From Anaerobacillus isosaccharinicus (GTDB taxonomy: Bacteria; Bacillota; Bacilli; Bacillales; Anaerobacillaceae), in the NCBI RefSeq assembly GCF_001866075.3, contig NZ_CP063356.1:4082164-4146163 (forward strand): a stretch of 64,000 nucleotides of DNA, given 5' to 3'. Below, one piece after another: positions 1 through 7,753 of this stretch (positions are counted from its first letter, which is position 1; every line of letters begins with the position of its first letter). The notes under the pieces were generated by a model. It was not told the origin of the DNA and made no database searches. It worked only from the letters and a program-made list of their open reading frames with translations. A program made the position numbers and the translations under genes.

Positions 1-897
1 GTAAAGCAAACTTAAAACCATATCTGAAGTTTCACTATGCTGTACCAATAGGTATCCTGGATTTGGTTCATGTATTTTCATACCTTCATTTTTAATTATA
101 GTGCGACCGTAATTATATCCTAACAACCCATAAGCACTAGAAACCGCATGTGCATGTAATCTTTTTGATTGATTTTCTTTCCAAGGGAAAAATTCATAAT
201 CAAAAAATGCACGAAGCGAATCAGCTACTTTGTAATTTCTAATATCTAAAGAATACCAAACTCGATAGCCGTATTTTGTTTCAATATCTCGGTCGTATTT
301 TTTAATAAATTCAGATCCTATTTTCTTTACATCTTGAGGAATTTCACCATTATAAATAAACATTGGATTTAACTTTAGTAGTTCTTCATTTTCGCTAAGG
401 TCAGATTTTCTTAATTTATGAGAAGAGTTTTTTGGAGTAAGCGTAATTATTCGTAGTTCTTCTTTTGCTACTAGACCAAACTTAATCGCCCTTTCAACAG
501 CGTCTCTTAATGCTATGGCTTTGTTTCCAGATGAAGGGGTGAAGATTAAAATACGCTCTCCGGTTTTTTTTATATGATTTACTGCCCGAGCCACCATTAA
601 TAAAGAAGCTAATGTTTTAGTGGTATTGGTTCCAGGATTTTTCATCAAATTTAATAAATAGATACTCTTATCTTTATAATCTCCTAAATAAGAGTAACTT
701 GATTGTGCTACTTCAAAAAACTTAATCATTTGCTCATCTAATTGAGGCAACTCAAATGCGGGCTCAAATAAATTATTTTTGTTACCCCCATCTATATTTT
801 CAAAAGCTTTCTGAAGCCCTTTATAGTAACGTTCTATCAAATTGTTACTTTCAGTTGATTTAATTTTACTTAGTGAATTTACAAATTGCTCAATCAT
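1..897 (-). CDS. Threonine-synthase-like (PLP-fold) protein, C-terminus off window
   Basis: The frame is open from an ATG at 897 to the left edge, giving 299 residues without a stop, so the gene is cut by the window. An AGGAGG lies 7 nt before the ATG. Around residues 84-91 the sequence NPGTNTTK resembles the NPTGSFK lysine motif of threonine synthase-type PLP enzymes, and TPSSGNKAIALRD (about residue 121) resembles their phosphate-binding SSGN loop. The rest is not recognised with certainty; it may belong to a family of unknown function (possibly DUF6002). It is the third gene of an operon with a split thiamine-diphosphate decarboxylase (36 nt gap). In methanogens a threonine-synthase paralogue (cysteate synthase) acts with sulfopyruvate decarboxylase, so a role on a sulfonate or phosphonate C3 acid is a reasonable but unproven inference. 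Confidence 0.6.
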   Translation of the reverse strand, partial: MIEQFVNSLSKIKSTESNNLIERYYKGLQKAFENIDGGNKNNLFEPAFELPQLDEQMIKFFEVAQSSYSYLGDYKDKSIYLLNLMKNPGTNTTKTLASLLMVARAVNHIKKTGERILIFTPSSGNKAIALRDAVERAIKFGLVAKEELRIITLTPKNSSHKLRKSDLSENEELLKLNPMFIYNGEIPQDVKKIGSEFIKKYDRDIETKYGYRVWYSLDIRNYKVADSLRAFFDYEFFPWKENQSKRLHAHAVSSAYGLLGYNYGRTIIKNEGMKIHEPNPGYLLVQHSETSDMVLSLLY

Positions 898-933
898 TTA
901 GTTTCCTCCTCATTATCGACAGAATTTTTTAGT

Positions 934-1497
934 TTACAGCATAGATGCCCTAAATCTTTCGGTAATTTTATGCAGTGGTATATTGATTCTAGGTCCTAAA
1001 TTTTCATTAGTAGTGCTTGGGCATGTCAATGCCCATATGAATGTAGGACCTTGTTGATCGACTATAGCATTAGTCAAAGTATTATTTAATTCTTGTTTAC
1101 AACTCACTTTTTGTGTACTAGAGTAACCAATTGCCTTTGCTATGTCATCAAATCGAAAATGTTTTGACATAGTAGCCTGACCTCCTGTTGATTCATACTG
1201 ACCATTATCCAGCACTATATGTATTAAGTTCTTGAGTTTCAGACTAGACGCTAAGAATAAATTGGATGGATTCATTAGAAGGCTCCCATCACCATCTACT
1301 ATTACTACAGAGTCGTTTTCTCCTATAGCTAAACCGATTCCAATAGAAGCAGCCATCCCCATTGAACCAACCATATAGAAATGTCTATCTAAATCCATTA
1401 TGTTGTAAGCTGCTCTACATGTGTAACCAGTTGTAAAGATAACAGGCAACCCTTTAGATTTTTGAATAATAAGTTCTATACATTCGTCTCTATCCAA
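934..1497 (-). CDS. ThDP-dependent decarboxylase, beta (C-terminal, cofactor-binding) subunit
   Basis: It resembles the ComE subunit of sulfopyruvate decarboxylase and the C-terminal half of phosphonopyruvate decarboxylase, which bind thiamine diphosphate and remove CO2 from a 2-oxo acid bearing a sulfonate or phosphonate. The diagnostic motif GDGSLLMN about 50 residues downstream of TTGYTCRAAY is the ThDP/Mg2+ GDGS...N motif, followed by LDNGQYESTGGQ. Length (about 187 aa) fits the split-subunit form. I choose the TTG at 1497: GGGAGG sits 6-7 nt upstream, and the stop of the alpha subunit is 2 nt before it. An upstream TTG at 1512 would fall inside the ribosome binding site. The tight spacing implies translational coupling. 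The substrate (sulfopyruvate, phosphonopyruvate or another) cannot be read from sequence. Confidence 0.85.
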   Translation of the reverse strand: MDRDECIELIIQKSKGLPVIFTTGYTCRAAYNIMDLDRHFYMVGSMGMAASIGIGLAIGENDSVVIVDGDGSLLMNPSNLFLASSLKLKNLIHIVLDNGQYESTGGQATMSKHFRFDDIAKAIGYSSTQKVSCKQELNNTLTNAIVDQQGPTFIWALTCPSTTNENLGPRINIPLHKITERFRASML

Positions 1498-1499
1498 AT

Positions 1500-2018
1500 T
1501 TAAACCTCCCAACCGAAAAATTCAGGAGTAATCAACAAAGCAACTGCCCCCTGATTAGTTTGTAGGTATTCATCTGCCCAATCTATCTCTGAAATATAGG
1601 AATCATTAGTTAAAAACTTATATGGTATTTTTAAAACTTCTAGGGTTGATACAGTAGCTTCCCCCATAATTACATTTTCTCTAGTGGTATCATTTTGAAT
1701 CCCACGCATGCTAATCACTAGGGTGATTGCTATTTTAAAAGGTTCTACTAATGAAGCTAATATATTTAATGATTGGGCAAAACCAGAATTTTGCATTAAA
1801 ACAACTGCCTTTTTATTCTTGAGAGAGAAACCACATGCAACTCCAATGGCAGTGTCTTCCCTAGGAGCATAGATAACTTCCTTATTTATATCTAATTCTT
1901 CAAAAAGAGGACTTAGAATACCGCAAGGAGTTCCTATAAAAAGTAAATTTTCATGATCTCGAAAGCGTTTAATAATATTACTTGATTTCGTCTTAAAATC
2001 TAACATTGTATTATTCAA
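1500..2018 (-). CDS. ThDP-dependent decarboxylase, alpha (N-terminal) subunit
   Basis: It resembles ComD of sulfopyruvate decarboxylase and the pyrimidine-binding domain of phosphonopyruvate decarboxylase. Visible family motifs are FIGTPCGILSPLF near the N-terminus, APREDTAIGVACG containing the glutamate that activates the cofactor, VLMQNSGFAQSLNILASL, and MRGIQNDTTRENVIMG. At 172 aa it is the normal length for a stand-alone subunit. The likely start is TTG at 2018 with AGGAGG about 11 nt upstream; an ATG at 2006 is the alternative. It is the first gene of a three-gene operon with the beta subunit and the PLP-like protein. No PEP mutase or phosphosulfolactate enzyme is visible, so the full pathway lies off the left edge or elsewhere. 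Confidence 0.85.
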   Translation of the reverse strand: MNNTMLDFKTKSSNIIKRFRDHENLLFIGTPCGILSPLFEELDINKEVIYAPREDTAIGVACGFSLKNKKAVVLMQNSGFAQSLNILASLVEPFKIAITLVISMRGIQNDTTRENVIMGEATVSTLEVLKIPYKFLTNDSYISEIDWADEYLQTNQGAVALLITPEFFGWEV

Positions 2019-2103
2019 AAAATAGCAACCTCCTAAATTATGTATTATTTTATATGATAGGACATAATGTATAATTTTTCAAGAAGTTTTAAAATTTAGT
2101 AAT

Positions 2104-2134
2104 AAAAACACATATTGTAAGTTATGTGTTTTTA
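2104..2134. terminator. Hairpin with T-tracts on both strands
   Basis: Arms AAAAACACATA (2104-2114) and TATGTGTTTTT (2123-2133) form a stem with an 8-nt loop and U-runs on either strand. It lies upstream of the decarboxylase operon and would block transcription entering from the right. Confidence 0.5.
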
Positions 2135-2565
2135 TGTTAGCTTAATAATTATTGTGCAGGGTATGGAAAAATGCTTAACGCAGTGGATTGTGTTGCTATA
2201 TTTTAGGTTAATCCCTACCATACGCCCTAAGTTAATAATAGAACAGAAATCTATTGAGGGAAGGGAAATTCTACTACTCTTTTTCACTATCTTCACAATC
2301 ATATAATATTAACAGTAGATACAAAGTAATTATAAGGGTTGAAAAAATGAATGCACTTAGTATTATTAAGAAAACATTTTAGTGGCTGATGAAAATATGT
2401 AAAAAACAAAACTAAAATTCTATTAGTTATTAGTAGACCTAATATCAATTTTTTTGCAATTTATCCCTTGAAGCCACTAAAATCACTTTATCCCTTTTTT
2501 AAAAGAAATGACAGCCGATAGTTCCTTAGCGTAGAAAAAGTTGGCTATATTCACATCGAAATTTG
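2135..2565. other. Gene-free, degenerate intergenic DNA
   Basis: I see no credible gene here. Short frames lack ribosome binding sites. The motif CTTAGCGTA at 2525-2533 recurs in the Tn3-type end at 2566, which suggests that this is the eroded interior of a transposon. Confidence 0.4.
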
Positions 2566-2603
2566 CTTAGCGTATATTTTCCGCGTTTTGTAGGTGAGAC
2601 CCC
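2566..2603 (-). mobile_element. Orphan 38-bp Tn3-family terminal inverted repeat
   Basis: Read on the minus strand from 2603 it begins GGGGTCTCACC and ends GAAAATATACGCTAAG. The inner 16 nt are identical to those of the Tn3-type end at 10416-10453, and the length is the classic 38 bp. The element would lie to the left (below 2566), but no transposase remains there. The outer 5 nt are TATTA. Confidence 0.65.
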
Positions 2604-2701
2604 TATTAGTAGCTTATCAATTGGACAAACTACTGTCGAAGTAGACGAAGCGATATGAAAAGTCCGCGAAAACTCACTTTAGTTAATGGAATGTACGAAT
2701 A

Positions 2702-2911
2702 CTATCGATTTTTAGTAAGATGTTTTGGAATATGTTCTATACAAAAATCAAACTTTATTTGTAATTCATTCAATTTTGTGATGTCTTCAGTTGATAAGTC
2801 CTTCCTACATTTCTTACATCTTCTCTGTTCATTTATAACGGTGTCACTACATTTAAAATTGTTTTTATACGTATTAAAGATGGTCCAAATTGTAGAGATT
2901 TTATAGTTGTT
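2702..2911 (-). pseudogene. Startless reading frame with CxxC motif, probable gene remnant
   Basis: Sixty-nine codons follow an in-frame TAG at 2912 with no start codon. The product contains RRCKKCRKDLS, a zinc-ribbon-like CxxC, then an amphipathic segment ending HIPKHLTKNR. A second open frame overlaps on the same strand from 3021 to 2833, which could be the 5' part after a frameshift. The family is not recognised and the call rests on composition only. Confidence 0.3.
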
Positions 2912-3047
2912 CTAAATTGTATTGATCGAAGATCAACACCTGATCTAACGTTCGACATAGTTAATAGATGACTTGATAGTGAAAATGTGGTGCTACTTAC
3001 TTTTCTAACATTGCTAATCACTCTCTTTTGTTTTTTTAATAAACAAA

Positions 3048-3089
3048 AAGGTCTTTTGTTCCGATAAATTCAACAGTCCAAAAGACCTT
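3048..3089 (-). terminator. Intrinsic terminator downstream of the 3185 lipoprotein gene
   Basis: An 11-bp perfect stem, AAGGTCTTTTG (3048-3058) with CAAAAGACCTT (3079-3089), is followed on the minus strand by a T-rich tail. It lies about 95 nt after the stop of the lipoprotein gene. Confidence 0.6.
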
Positions 3090-3184
3090 AAGTTAATTTG
3101 TTAAATCTTTAATAAATAATAATATTGTAAATTAGATACCATAGAAGAAAGTTACGAGTAACAATGTTGATAACAGTAGTTAAA

Positions 3185-3619
3185 TTATTTTAAAAGCGCT
3201 TCTCCAATAGTTAAGTCAAGTAGCTTTTTCGCCTGATTTTTCGACAACTTACGATATCCCCAAGCTTCCTTCACTACCTCTATCGTTTCTTTATCTGGAG
3301 TTATCCATATAAAATAGGATTGAAGATCATTCCCTGAGTGCTTATCGATAAATCGAAGCTTGTAATGGGGTGGCTGTAACATTAAAACTTCTTTTGCCTC
3401 CCAAGAAATATTGTTTAATAAACTTTTAATCTCTACCATTTTTTCTGTATTTGTAATTTTGGTGTAAACCTCATATTGATTTTTATCGTCTATCTGCTTT
3501 TCTACTACTAAATCATTTTCATACGTTAATTGCTTGCTATCGGTTTCGGAACATCCAATAATAAAAAGCGTGATCGAAAATAGTAACATTATAAAAGTTA
3601 ATATTTTTATTATGCTCAT
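3185..3619 (-). CDS. Small lipoprotein, possibly YhfM-like
   Basis: This 144-aa product has an N-terminal hydrophobic segment ending in the lipobox FIIGC, so it is predicted to be lipid-anchored outside the membrane. The C-terminal part (SWEAKEVLMLQPPHYKLRF, IWITPDKETIEVV) resembles small Bacillus lipoproteins of the YhfM type, but I am not certain. The ATG at 3619 is almost fused to the ribosome binding site (AAAAGGAG directly before it), which is unusually close, and no better start with a lipoprotein signal is available. A relict insertion-sequence end starts about 20 nt upstream, so its native promoter may have been displaced. Function unknown. Confidence 0.65.
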   Translation of the reverse strand: MSIIKILTFIMLLFSITLFIIGCSETDSKQLTYENDLVVEKQIDDKNQYEVYTKITNTEKMVEIKSLLNNISWEAKEVLMLQPPHYKLRFIDKHSGNDLQSYFIWITPDKETIEVVKEAWGYRKLSKNQAKKLLDLTIGEALLK

Positions 3620-3637
3620 CTCCTTTTAAAATTTCGA

Positions 3638-3740
3638 GTTGTCAAAACTTAATAGGTTATAAAATCCTATCTTTGGGGGCTTTTTGAGCAAAAAATGCCC
3701 CTCTGAATTTTAAGATAATAGTGAGGTTACCAACCAAAAT
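3638..3740. mobile_element. Relict left end of an IS6-like element
   Basis: The stretch from GTTGTCAAAACTT to TAGTGAGGTTACC aligns well by eye, with small gaps, to the first about 105 bp of the intact element starting at 8140. Shared blocks include TGTCAAAACTT, AAATCCTA, GCAAAAAA and TAGTGAGGT. No transposase or right end follows, so only a solo end survives. Confidence 0.65.
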
Positions 3741-3755
3741 AAAATCATAGAAAAG

Positions 3756-3789
3756 AAGACGCACAATTCCAAAAAGGGATTAGCGTCTT
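3756..3789 (-). terminator. Terminator of the metalloprotease gene
   Basis: AAGACGC (3756-3762) pairs with GCGTCTT (3783-3789), with extra pairing inside (AATCC/GGATT) and a T-rich tail on the minus strand, 18 nt after the stop codon. Confidence 0.6.
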
Positions 3790-3806
3790 ACTACAATTTG
3801 ACCAAT

Positions 3807-4376
3807 TTAAGGTTTCACAGCTTCTTTTGCACCTGTAATGTCATATGATGTTACTCCTGTTGCTGTTCCACTTGTATATCCATACATTAACTTATCGTTA
3901 TTTGAAGTGTCATACAAATCAGCTAATCCAACTGTATGTCCAAATTCATGCCTAGCAATTGTCCTTTGTTTTGTGAGACCGTATCCAGTCATTACTGGAA
4001 AATTATACCTTAAACTCCACGAGGTTTTGTGACCCGATCCATTCGTGACACTGGCAACATAGGCAACTGTGCTAGAACTACTATCAGAGTATGTTCCTAC
4101 AGTGCTATTTGAAATAGAGTTTTCAGAGATTGATACTATTCCTGTATTATTCCAATGAGTAACCGCGTTTCTAGTCAAGTTAATCCATTCAGATGAAGTC
4201 CCTGATACAAAGCGGTAATGGTAGCTGGTTCTTGATTGGTGTCCAAAAGGTTCCCCACAATTTACTTTATAGCCAAAACCTTCCCCACCAGGGAAACACT
4301 CATGTGATGGGTGAGCGAAAACGGATAACGGAGTTAGTAATAAAAAAATTAAAAATAGTACAATAATCCTTTTCAT
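3807..4376 (-). CDS. Secreted matrixin/snapalysin-like zinc metalloprotease
   Basis: The product is a small exported protease. It has a signal peptide (MKRIIVLF...LSVFAHP) and the zinc motif RHEFGHTVGLAD, i.e. HExxHxxGxxD, in which aspartate replaces the usual third histidine as in snapalysins. A likely Met-turn follows at KLMYG. Length is about 189 aa. I start at the ATG at 4376, because the two upstream in-frame ATGs overlap or precede the only AAAGGA ribosome binding site. An IS110 element begins a few dozen bases upstream, so the native promoter may be separated from the gene. Two cysteines near the mature N-terminus could form a disulfide. Substrate unknown. Confidence 0.85.
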   Translation of the reverse strand: MKRIIVLFLIFLLLTPLSVFAHPSHECFPGGEGFGYKVNCGEPFGHQSRTSYHYRFVSGTSSEWINLTRNAVTHWNNTGIVSISENSISNSTVGTYSDSSSSTVAYVASVTNGSGHKTSWSLRYNFPVMTGYGLTKQRTIARHEFGHTVGLADLYDTSNNDKLMYGYTSGTATGVTSYDITGAKEAVKP

Positions 4377-4429
4377 ATTTATATCCATTCCTTTCGCTTC
4401 GCTCAAGGCACAAAACGTAATGAAACAGG

Positions 4430-4660
4430 TTTGCCTCGAGCATTATTTTGGCAAATATAGAGCCATAGGGATACCAATTAACTACAAATCACGCGGAGGT
4501 GAGTGGGCTGCTTCAGTAGTGGAGTGACCGCATATTTATATGTGTAGATTGCCTTTCCAAGCACAAATAAGTGTGACTTAGAGCACGCAGACTTATCTTT
4601 GTATAAACATTACTCGTTTATTGCTGGGCAATCAGTCAATGTTGTCTATCCCTACAATTC
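4430..4660 (+). ncRNA. Candidate bridge/seek RNA region of the IS110 element
   Basis: IS110-group elements are known to express a structured guide RNA from the non-coding stretch between the left end and the transposase. Here about 270 nt without a gene precede the transposase start. I have not folded it, and the loops that would pair with target and donor are not assigned. Confidence 0.3.
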
Positions 4661-4679
4661 TTGTAAAGGAGTTTTCCCT

Positions 4680-5921
4680 ATGGCTTTAAAAATTGTTTAC
4701 CCTATTTGTTGTGGTATTGATGTCCACAAAACGTTTGTAGTAGCTTGTATTGCTTCTACCGCCAAAGGCGTGACATCTTACAAACGCCATCGCTTTTCAA
4801 CCTATACCAAAGGGTTAATGGAGCTGTCACAATGGCTTTGTGAAAATGAATGCAAAGATGTTTGTATGGAATCGACCGGGAAATACTGGATTCCTGTGTT
4901 TAATATACTAGAAGATTCCTGTAACATCACATTAGCACATCCAAAATACGTCAAGGCAATCCGTGGTAAAAAGACGGATAAAAAAGATGCAAAATGGATC
5001 GCTGATTTATTTAAGCATGACCTTGTAGCTGGAAGCTTTATGCCACCACTGGAGATTAGGCAACTTCGTGACCTTATGCGTTATCGCTTCAAGCTCACTA
5101 ATTTTATGTCTAGTGAGAAAAATCGTCTTCAAAACAGTTTAACCGTGTCTAACATTCAACTAAGCAATATTGTTTCGGATACCTTCGGCAAAAGCTCCAT
5201 GAACATTATTGAAAAGTTATTACACAATCCATTAGACACTTCGTTTGATTTAGAACCTTTAGTTCATGGCTCCATGAAACATAAACTTCCTGAATTGGAG
5301 CTCGCTATTGATGGATACATAACTCCTGAACAGGCTGAAAAATTAAAGGTCATTAAACAACATTATGAAGACCTTGGGTCGCGTAAAGCTGACCTAGAAA
5401 AAATTATTCTTTCTCTTGCCGCGTCCTACACAGAAGAAATCAATTTAATCTTAACTGTTCCGTCTTTTAAAAACATCTTTTCTGCCATTGCCGTGGTATC
5501 TGAAATAGGTGTCAATATGGACGTGTTTCTGACAGCTAAGCATCTGTGCTCCTGGGCAGGACTTACACCCACAAATAATGAGAGTGCCGGTAAGAAAAAG
5601 TCAGTAAGAATTTCGAGAGCTGGATGTTACATAAAACCACTTTTAGTGCAATGTGCTACCTCTGTAGTTAAAAGTGAAAAGCACCCAGAAATTCGAAACC
5701 GTTACTTAAAACTTAAAAGACGCCGTGGTCACAAACGAGCAATTATTGCGATTGCACGAATGCTTTTAACAGCTATCTACAATATTCTCAAAAAGAAAGA
5801 AGCATATAACGCTGAATTATATATAAAATCCGATGTTTTTCCAGTAACCCGTGAAATCACGGTAGAACAAGCGATTTTACTAGCTAAAAATCATGGTTAC
5901 CATGTGCTAGCTGCACCTTGA
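4680..5921 (+). CDS. IS110-family transposase (DEDD type)
   Basis: The 413-aa product has the two expected domains. The N-terminal RuvC-like DEDD domain shows GIDVHK (first Asp), CMESTGKYW (Glu) and KKTDKKDAKWIADL (two Asp). The C-terminal transposase_20 domain shows SAGKKKSVRISRAGC, with the candidate catalytic serine. Recombination is RNA-guided in characterised members. I choose the ATG at 4680 because AAAGGAG lies 8 nt upstream; an earlier in-frame start at 4599 has no ribosome binding site. The frame is intact, so the copy may be active. Confidence 0.92.
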   Translation: MALKIVYPICCGIDVHKTFVVACIASTAKGVTSYKRHRFSTYTKGLMELSQWLCENECKDVCMESTGKYWIPVFNILEDSCNITLAHPKYVKAIRGKKTDKKDAKWIADLFKHDLVAGSFMPPLEIRQLRDLMRYRFKLTNFMSSEKNRLQNSLTVSNIQLSNIVSDTFGKSSMNIIEKLLHNPLDTSFDLEPLVHGSMKHKLPELELAIDGYITPEQAEKLKVIKQHYEDLGSRKADLEKIILSLAASYTEEINLILTVPSFKNIFSAIAVVSEIGVNMDVFLTAKHLCSWAGLTPTNNESAGKKKSVRISRAGCYIKPLLVQCATSVVKSEKHPEIRNRYLKLKRRRGHKRAIIAIARMLLTAIYNILKKKEAYNAELYIKSDVFPVTREITVEQAILLAKNHGYHVLAAP

Positions 5922-6026
5922 TCAACCCCAAATGAATATTTTTTAAAAATCACTATTTGGTGGTTTATTTGTCATGCTCTTTTTTTGGAATGGTGGTTAC
6001 ACAAGTTATTTCAGACTTGTTCCCCC

Positions 6027-6719
6027 TTAATTATTTTTTTTAGACTTTTTAATTTTTTCTTTAAAAAGTCGAAAGTCAAGTTCTTGAGTTTCTCTATCTG
6101 GAATTTTTATTTTACCAGCCTTCCTCTCTCCAACAGGAAGTTGAATATCATTAAGAGCAGTGTCTTTTTTAGAAATCTTGTTCAGACGTTTGCCATCCAC
6201 AACTTCATACATTCCGGTCTCTTCCCCTAAAATCCAATACGTATTAGGGTACTCCTCGTCAGTGACAGATTTCAAAAACAATACTAGTGTATCCCCGCTT
6301 TCAAATAAAGGAGTATCGTTAAAAGTCCAGTCACTATTTCCTTGTTGTAGAACATTAATAAACTCTCCCTTTTTTTCATTGCTACCCTTTACAACATCAG
6401 TGACAACAGCGTTAAATATTGTTTTTGGAATAGGATCTACTAATTCCCCTAGTCTTTCATCAATAGTTATTTCTACAATTAAGTCAGAGAGGTTAACAGC
6501 TTCTTCAAAAGGATAAGTTTGCAGCATCCCATTTATTTCACCTTGTTGATTCAAAAAATAATTTTCTTCAGGTACTTCTTTTTCCTTTTCATTTACTTCT
6601 AAGGCTAACTCTTTAGATTTTACGCTTACTTCCTGACCAAGTGACTGACTACTTCCGCAACCAAACATACTTACAATACAAAAGATGCAAAAAATTATTG
6701 TTAAACTTTTTTTAATCAA
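6027..6719 (-). CDS. Lipoprotein of unknown function (230 aa)
   Basis: The product has a positively charged N-terminus (MIKKS), a hydrophobic stretch and a lipobox at SMFGC, so it is predicted to be exported and lipid-anchored. The mature part starts with a charged, probably disordered segment (KSKELALEVNEKEKEV), then a globular part of about 140 residues with alternating beta-strand-like stretches (DLIVEITIDERLGE, NAVVTDVVKGS, DTLVLFLKSV), and a lysine-rich C-terminus ending KKSKKNN. The start is TTG at 6719 with GAGGCGG upstream. I do not recognise the family. It stands alone between the IS110 element and a short remnant. Confidence 0.7.
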   Translation of the reverse strand: MIKKSLTIIFCIFCIVSMFGCGSSQSLGQEVSVKSKELALEVNEKEKEVPEENYFLNQQGEINGMLQTYPFEEAVNLSDLIVEITIDERLGELVDPIPKTIFNAVVTDVVKGSNEKKGEFINVLQQGNSDWTFNDTPLFESGDTLVLFLKSVTDEEYPNTYWILGEETGMYEVVDGKRLNKISKKDTALNDIQLPVGERKAGKIKIPDRETQELDFRLFKEKIKKSKKNN

Positions 6720-6983
6720 TCTAATACCGCCTCAAAAGTGTTTTTGAATCTCCAAATACTAAAATTTGGTAGATTCTGAGTTTAGTATAACATTTTTTTA
6801 CATAATTGTGTAATATATTTTAGCATTAAATGGCAATTTTCCATAAAAATCAACTTAATAATCATTATTTTTAAATGAATGATGAAAATATTCATCAAAG
6901 ATTGCCCGTTCTTATACTAGTGGTTTCACTTGTTGATTACCATAGATTAAACCATGTAGTCTCTTTTGCAAATCATTATTATC

Positions 6984-7208
6984 ATGAAGATATACATTTT
7001 AGTCGGTCTTGATCATCGTTACACTTCCATTCTAGGAGGGTGTGCTAGATCAGGGGGGGTTATCGGCTATTCATTATCTGATTTTTCTCGTGTATTTAAT
7101 AAAGATTATACTTCTGATTGGTGCGATAATATCCCAACTCCTAATTGGTTTCCAGCGGGAGATATAATTCCGATTAATGATAAATCCGGTATCCAATCTG
7201 CAGTATAA
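6984..7208 (+). pseudogene. Possible C-terminal remnant of a secreted or phage-type protein
   Basis: About 75 codons read LDHRYTSILGGCARSGGVIG... ending PINDKSGIQSAV. No ribosome binding site precedes the ATG. A neighbouring frame upstream (FANHYYHEDIHFSRS) looks equally protein-like, which suggests a frameshifted remnant. A strong terminator follows the stop directly. The family is not recognised. Confidence 0.3.
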
Positions 7209-7217
7209 TTTTTCAAT

Positions 7218-7278
7218 AAAGAAAAAGCCAATTTATGCTTTGAATGTATAAAACATTGCATAATTTGGCTTTTTCTTT
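7218..7278. terminator. Bidirectional intrinsic terminator
   Basis: Arms at 7218-7238 and 7258-7278 pair over 21 bp with one mismatch (AAAGAAAAAGCCAA... with ...TTTGGCTTTTTCTTT), giving U-tracts on both strands. It serves the remnant at 7208 and the convergent gene ending at 7310. Confidence 0.8.
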
Positions 7279-7309
7279 ATCTTGACTTCTTCAATAAGCA
7301 CACGTTAGC

Positions 7310-7648
7310 TTAATAAGAAAATCGAGGTTTAGGTATTGAATATCTATATGATAAATCATTTCCATTAGGAACAAAAATCCAAGGCGGTCGCATTTCTGCT
7401 GGAATCCCACTTGCAATGTACAATTCAATATTTTCATCACTTTTTATATACGACACAAGATAATTTTTGTCTATCACAAAAGTTCCTTGATAAAGTAATA
7501 ATTCATCATTCAAATGAACTGTGGGAGCACCCGAAATTACCCTATACATGTGATTACTTAACGGAACCTTTTCGGAATACATTAAGTATATCTCTAAACC
7601 AGTAAATAAAATCAAAACTCCAATAATAAAACCAAACTTTTTCTTCAT
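7310..7648 (-). CDS. Small membrane-anchored protein of unknown function
   Basis: The 112-aa product has one N-terminal transmembrane segment (KKKFGFIIGVLILFTGLEIYL) and an extracytoplasmic domain of about 85 residues ending in a proline- and aromatic-rich tail (SIPKPRFSY). GGAG lies 7 nt before the ATG. No family is recognised. It is followed by the small lipoprotein gene at 7754-8116 in the same direction (106 nt gap), so the two may be cotranscribed. Confidence 0.6.
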   Translation of the reverse strand: MKKKFGFIIGVLILFTGLEIYLMYSEKVPLSNHMYRVISGAPTVHLNDELLLYQGTFVIDKNYLVSYIKSDENIELYIASGIPAEMRPPWIFVPNGNDLSYRYSIPKPRFSY

Positions 7649-7753
7649 ACTCCATCTCCAAGATAAAGTTTATTTAATATCCTGCATCTACTCCGATAAG
7701 TAAATAAGCGAATCATCTTGTTGAAACATCGCTACTCGTTACATTAACAACGG

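Larger units (their letters stand above)
4410..5990 (+). mobile_element. IS110-family insertion sequence (approximate limits)
   Basis: The limits are inferred from gene positions only: IS110 elements lack terminal inverted repeats and leave little or no duplication. The element comprises an upstream non-coding segment of about 270 nt, the transposase at 4680-5921, and a short downstream end. Confidence 0.6.

Noticed and set aside
2124-2306. 60-codon frame on the plus strand
   Set aside because: It begins inside a hairpin, has no ribosome binding site and has no protein-like pattern.
2833-3021. 62-codon frame on the minus strand
   Set aside because: Serine/threonine-rich, no good start with ribosome binding site, next to degenerate DNA; at most the 5' part of a broken gene.
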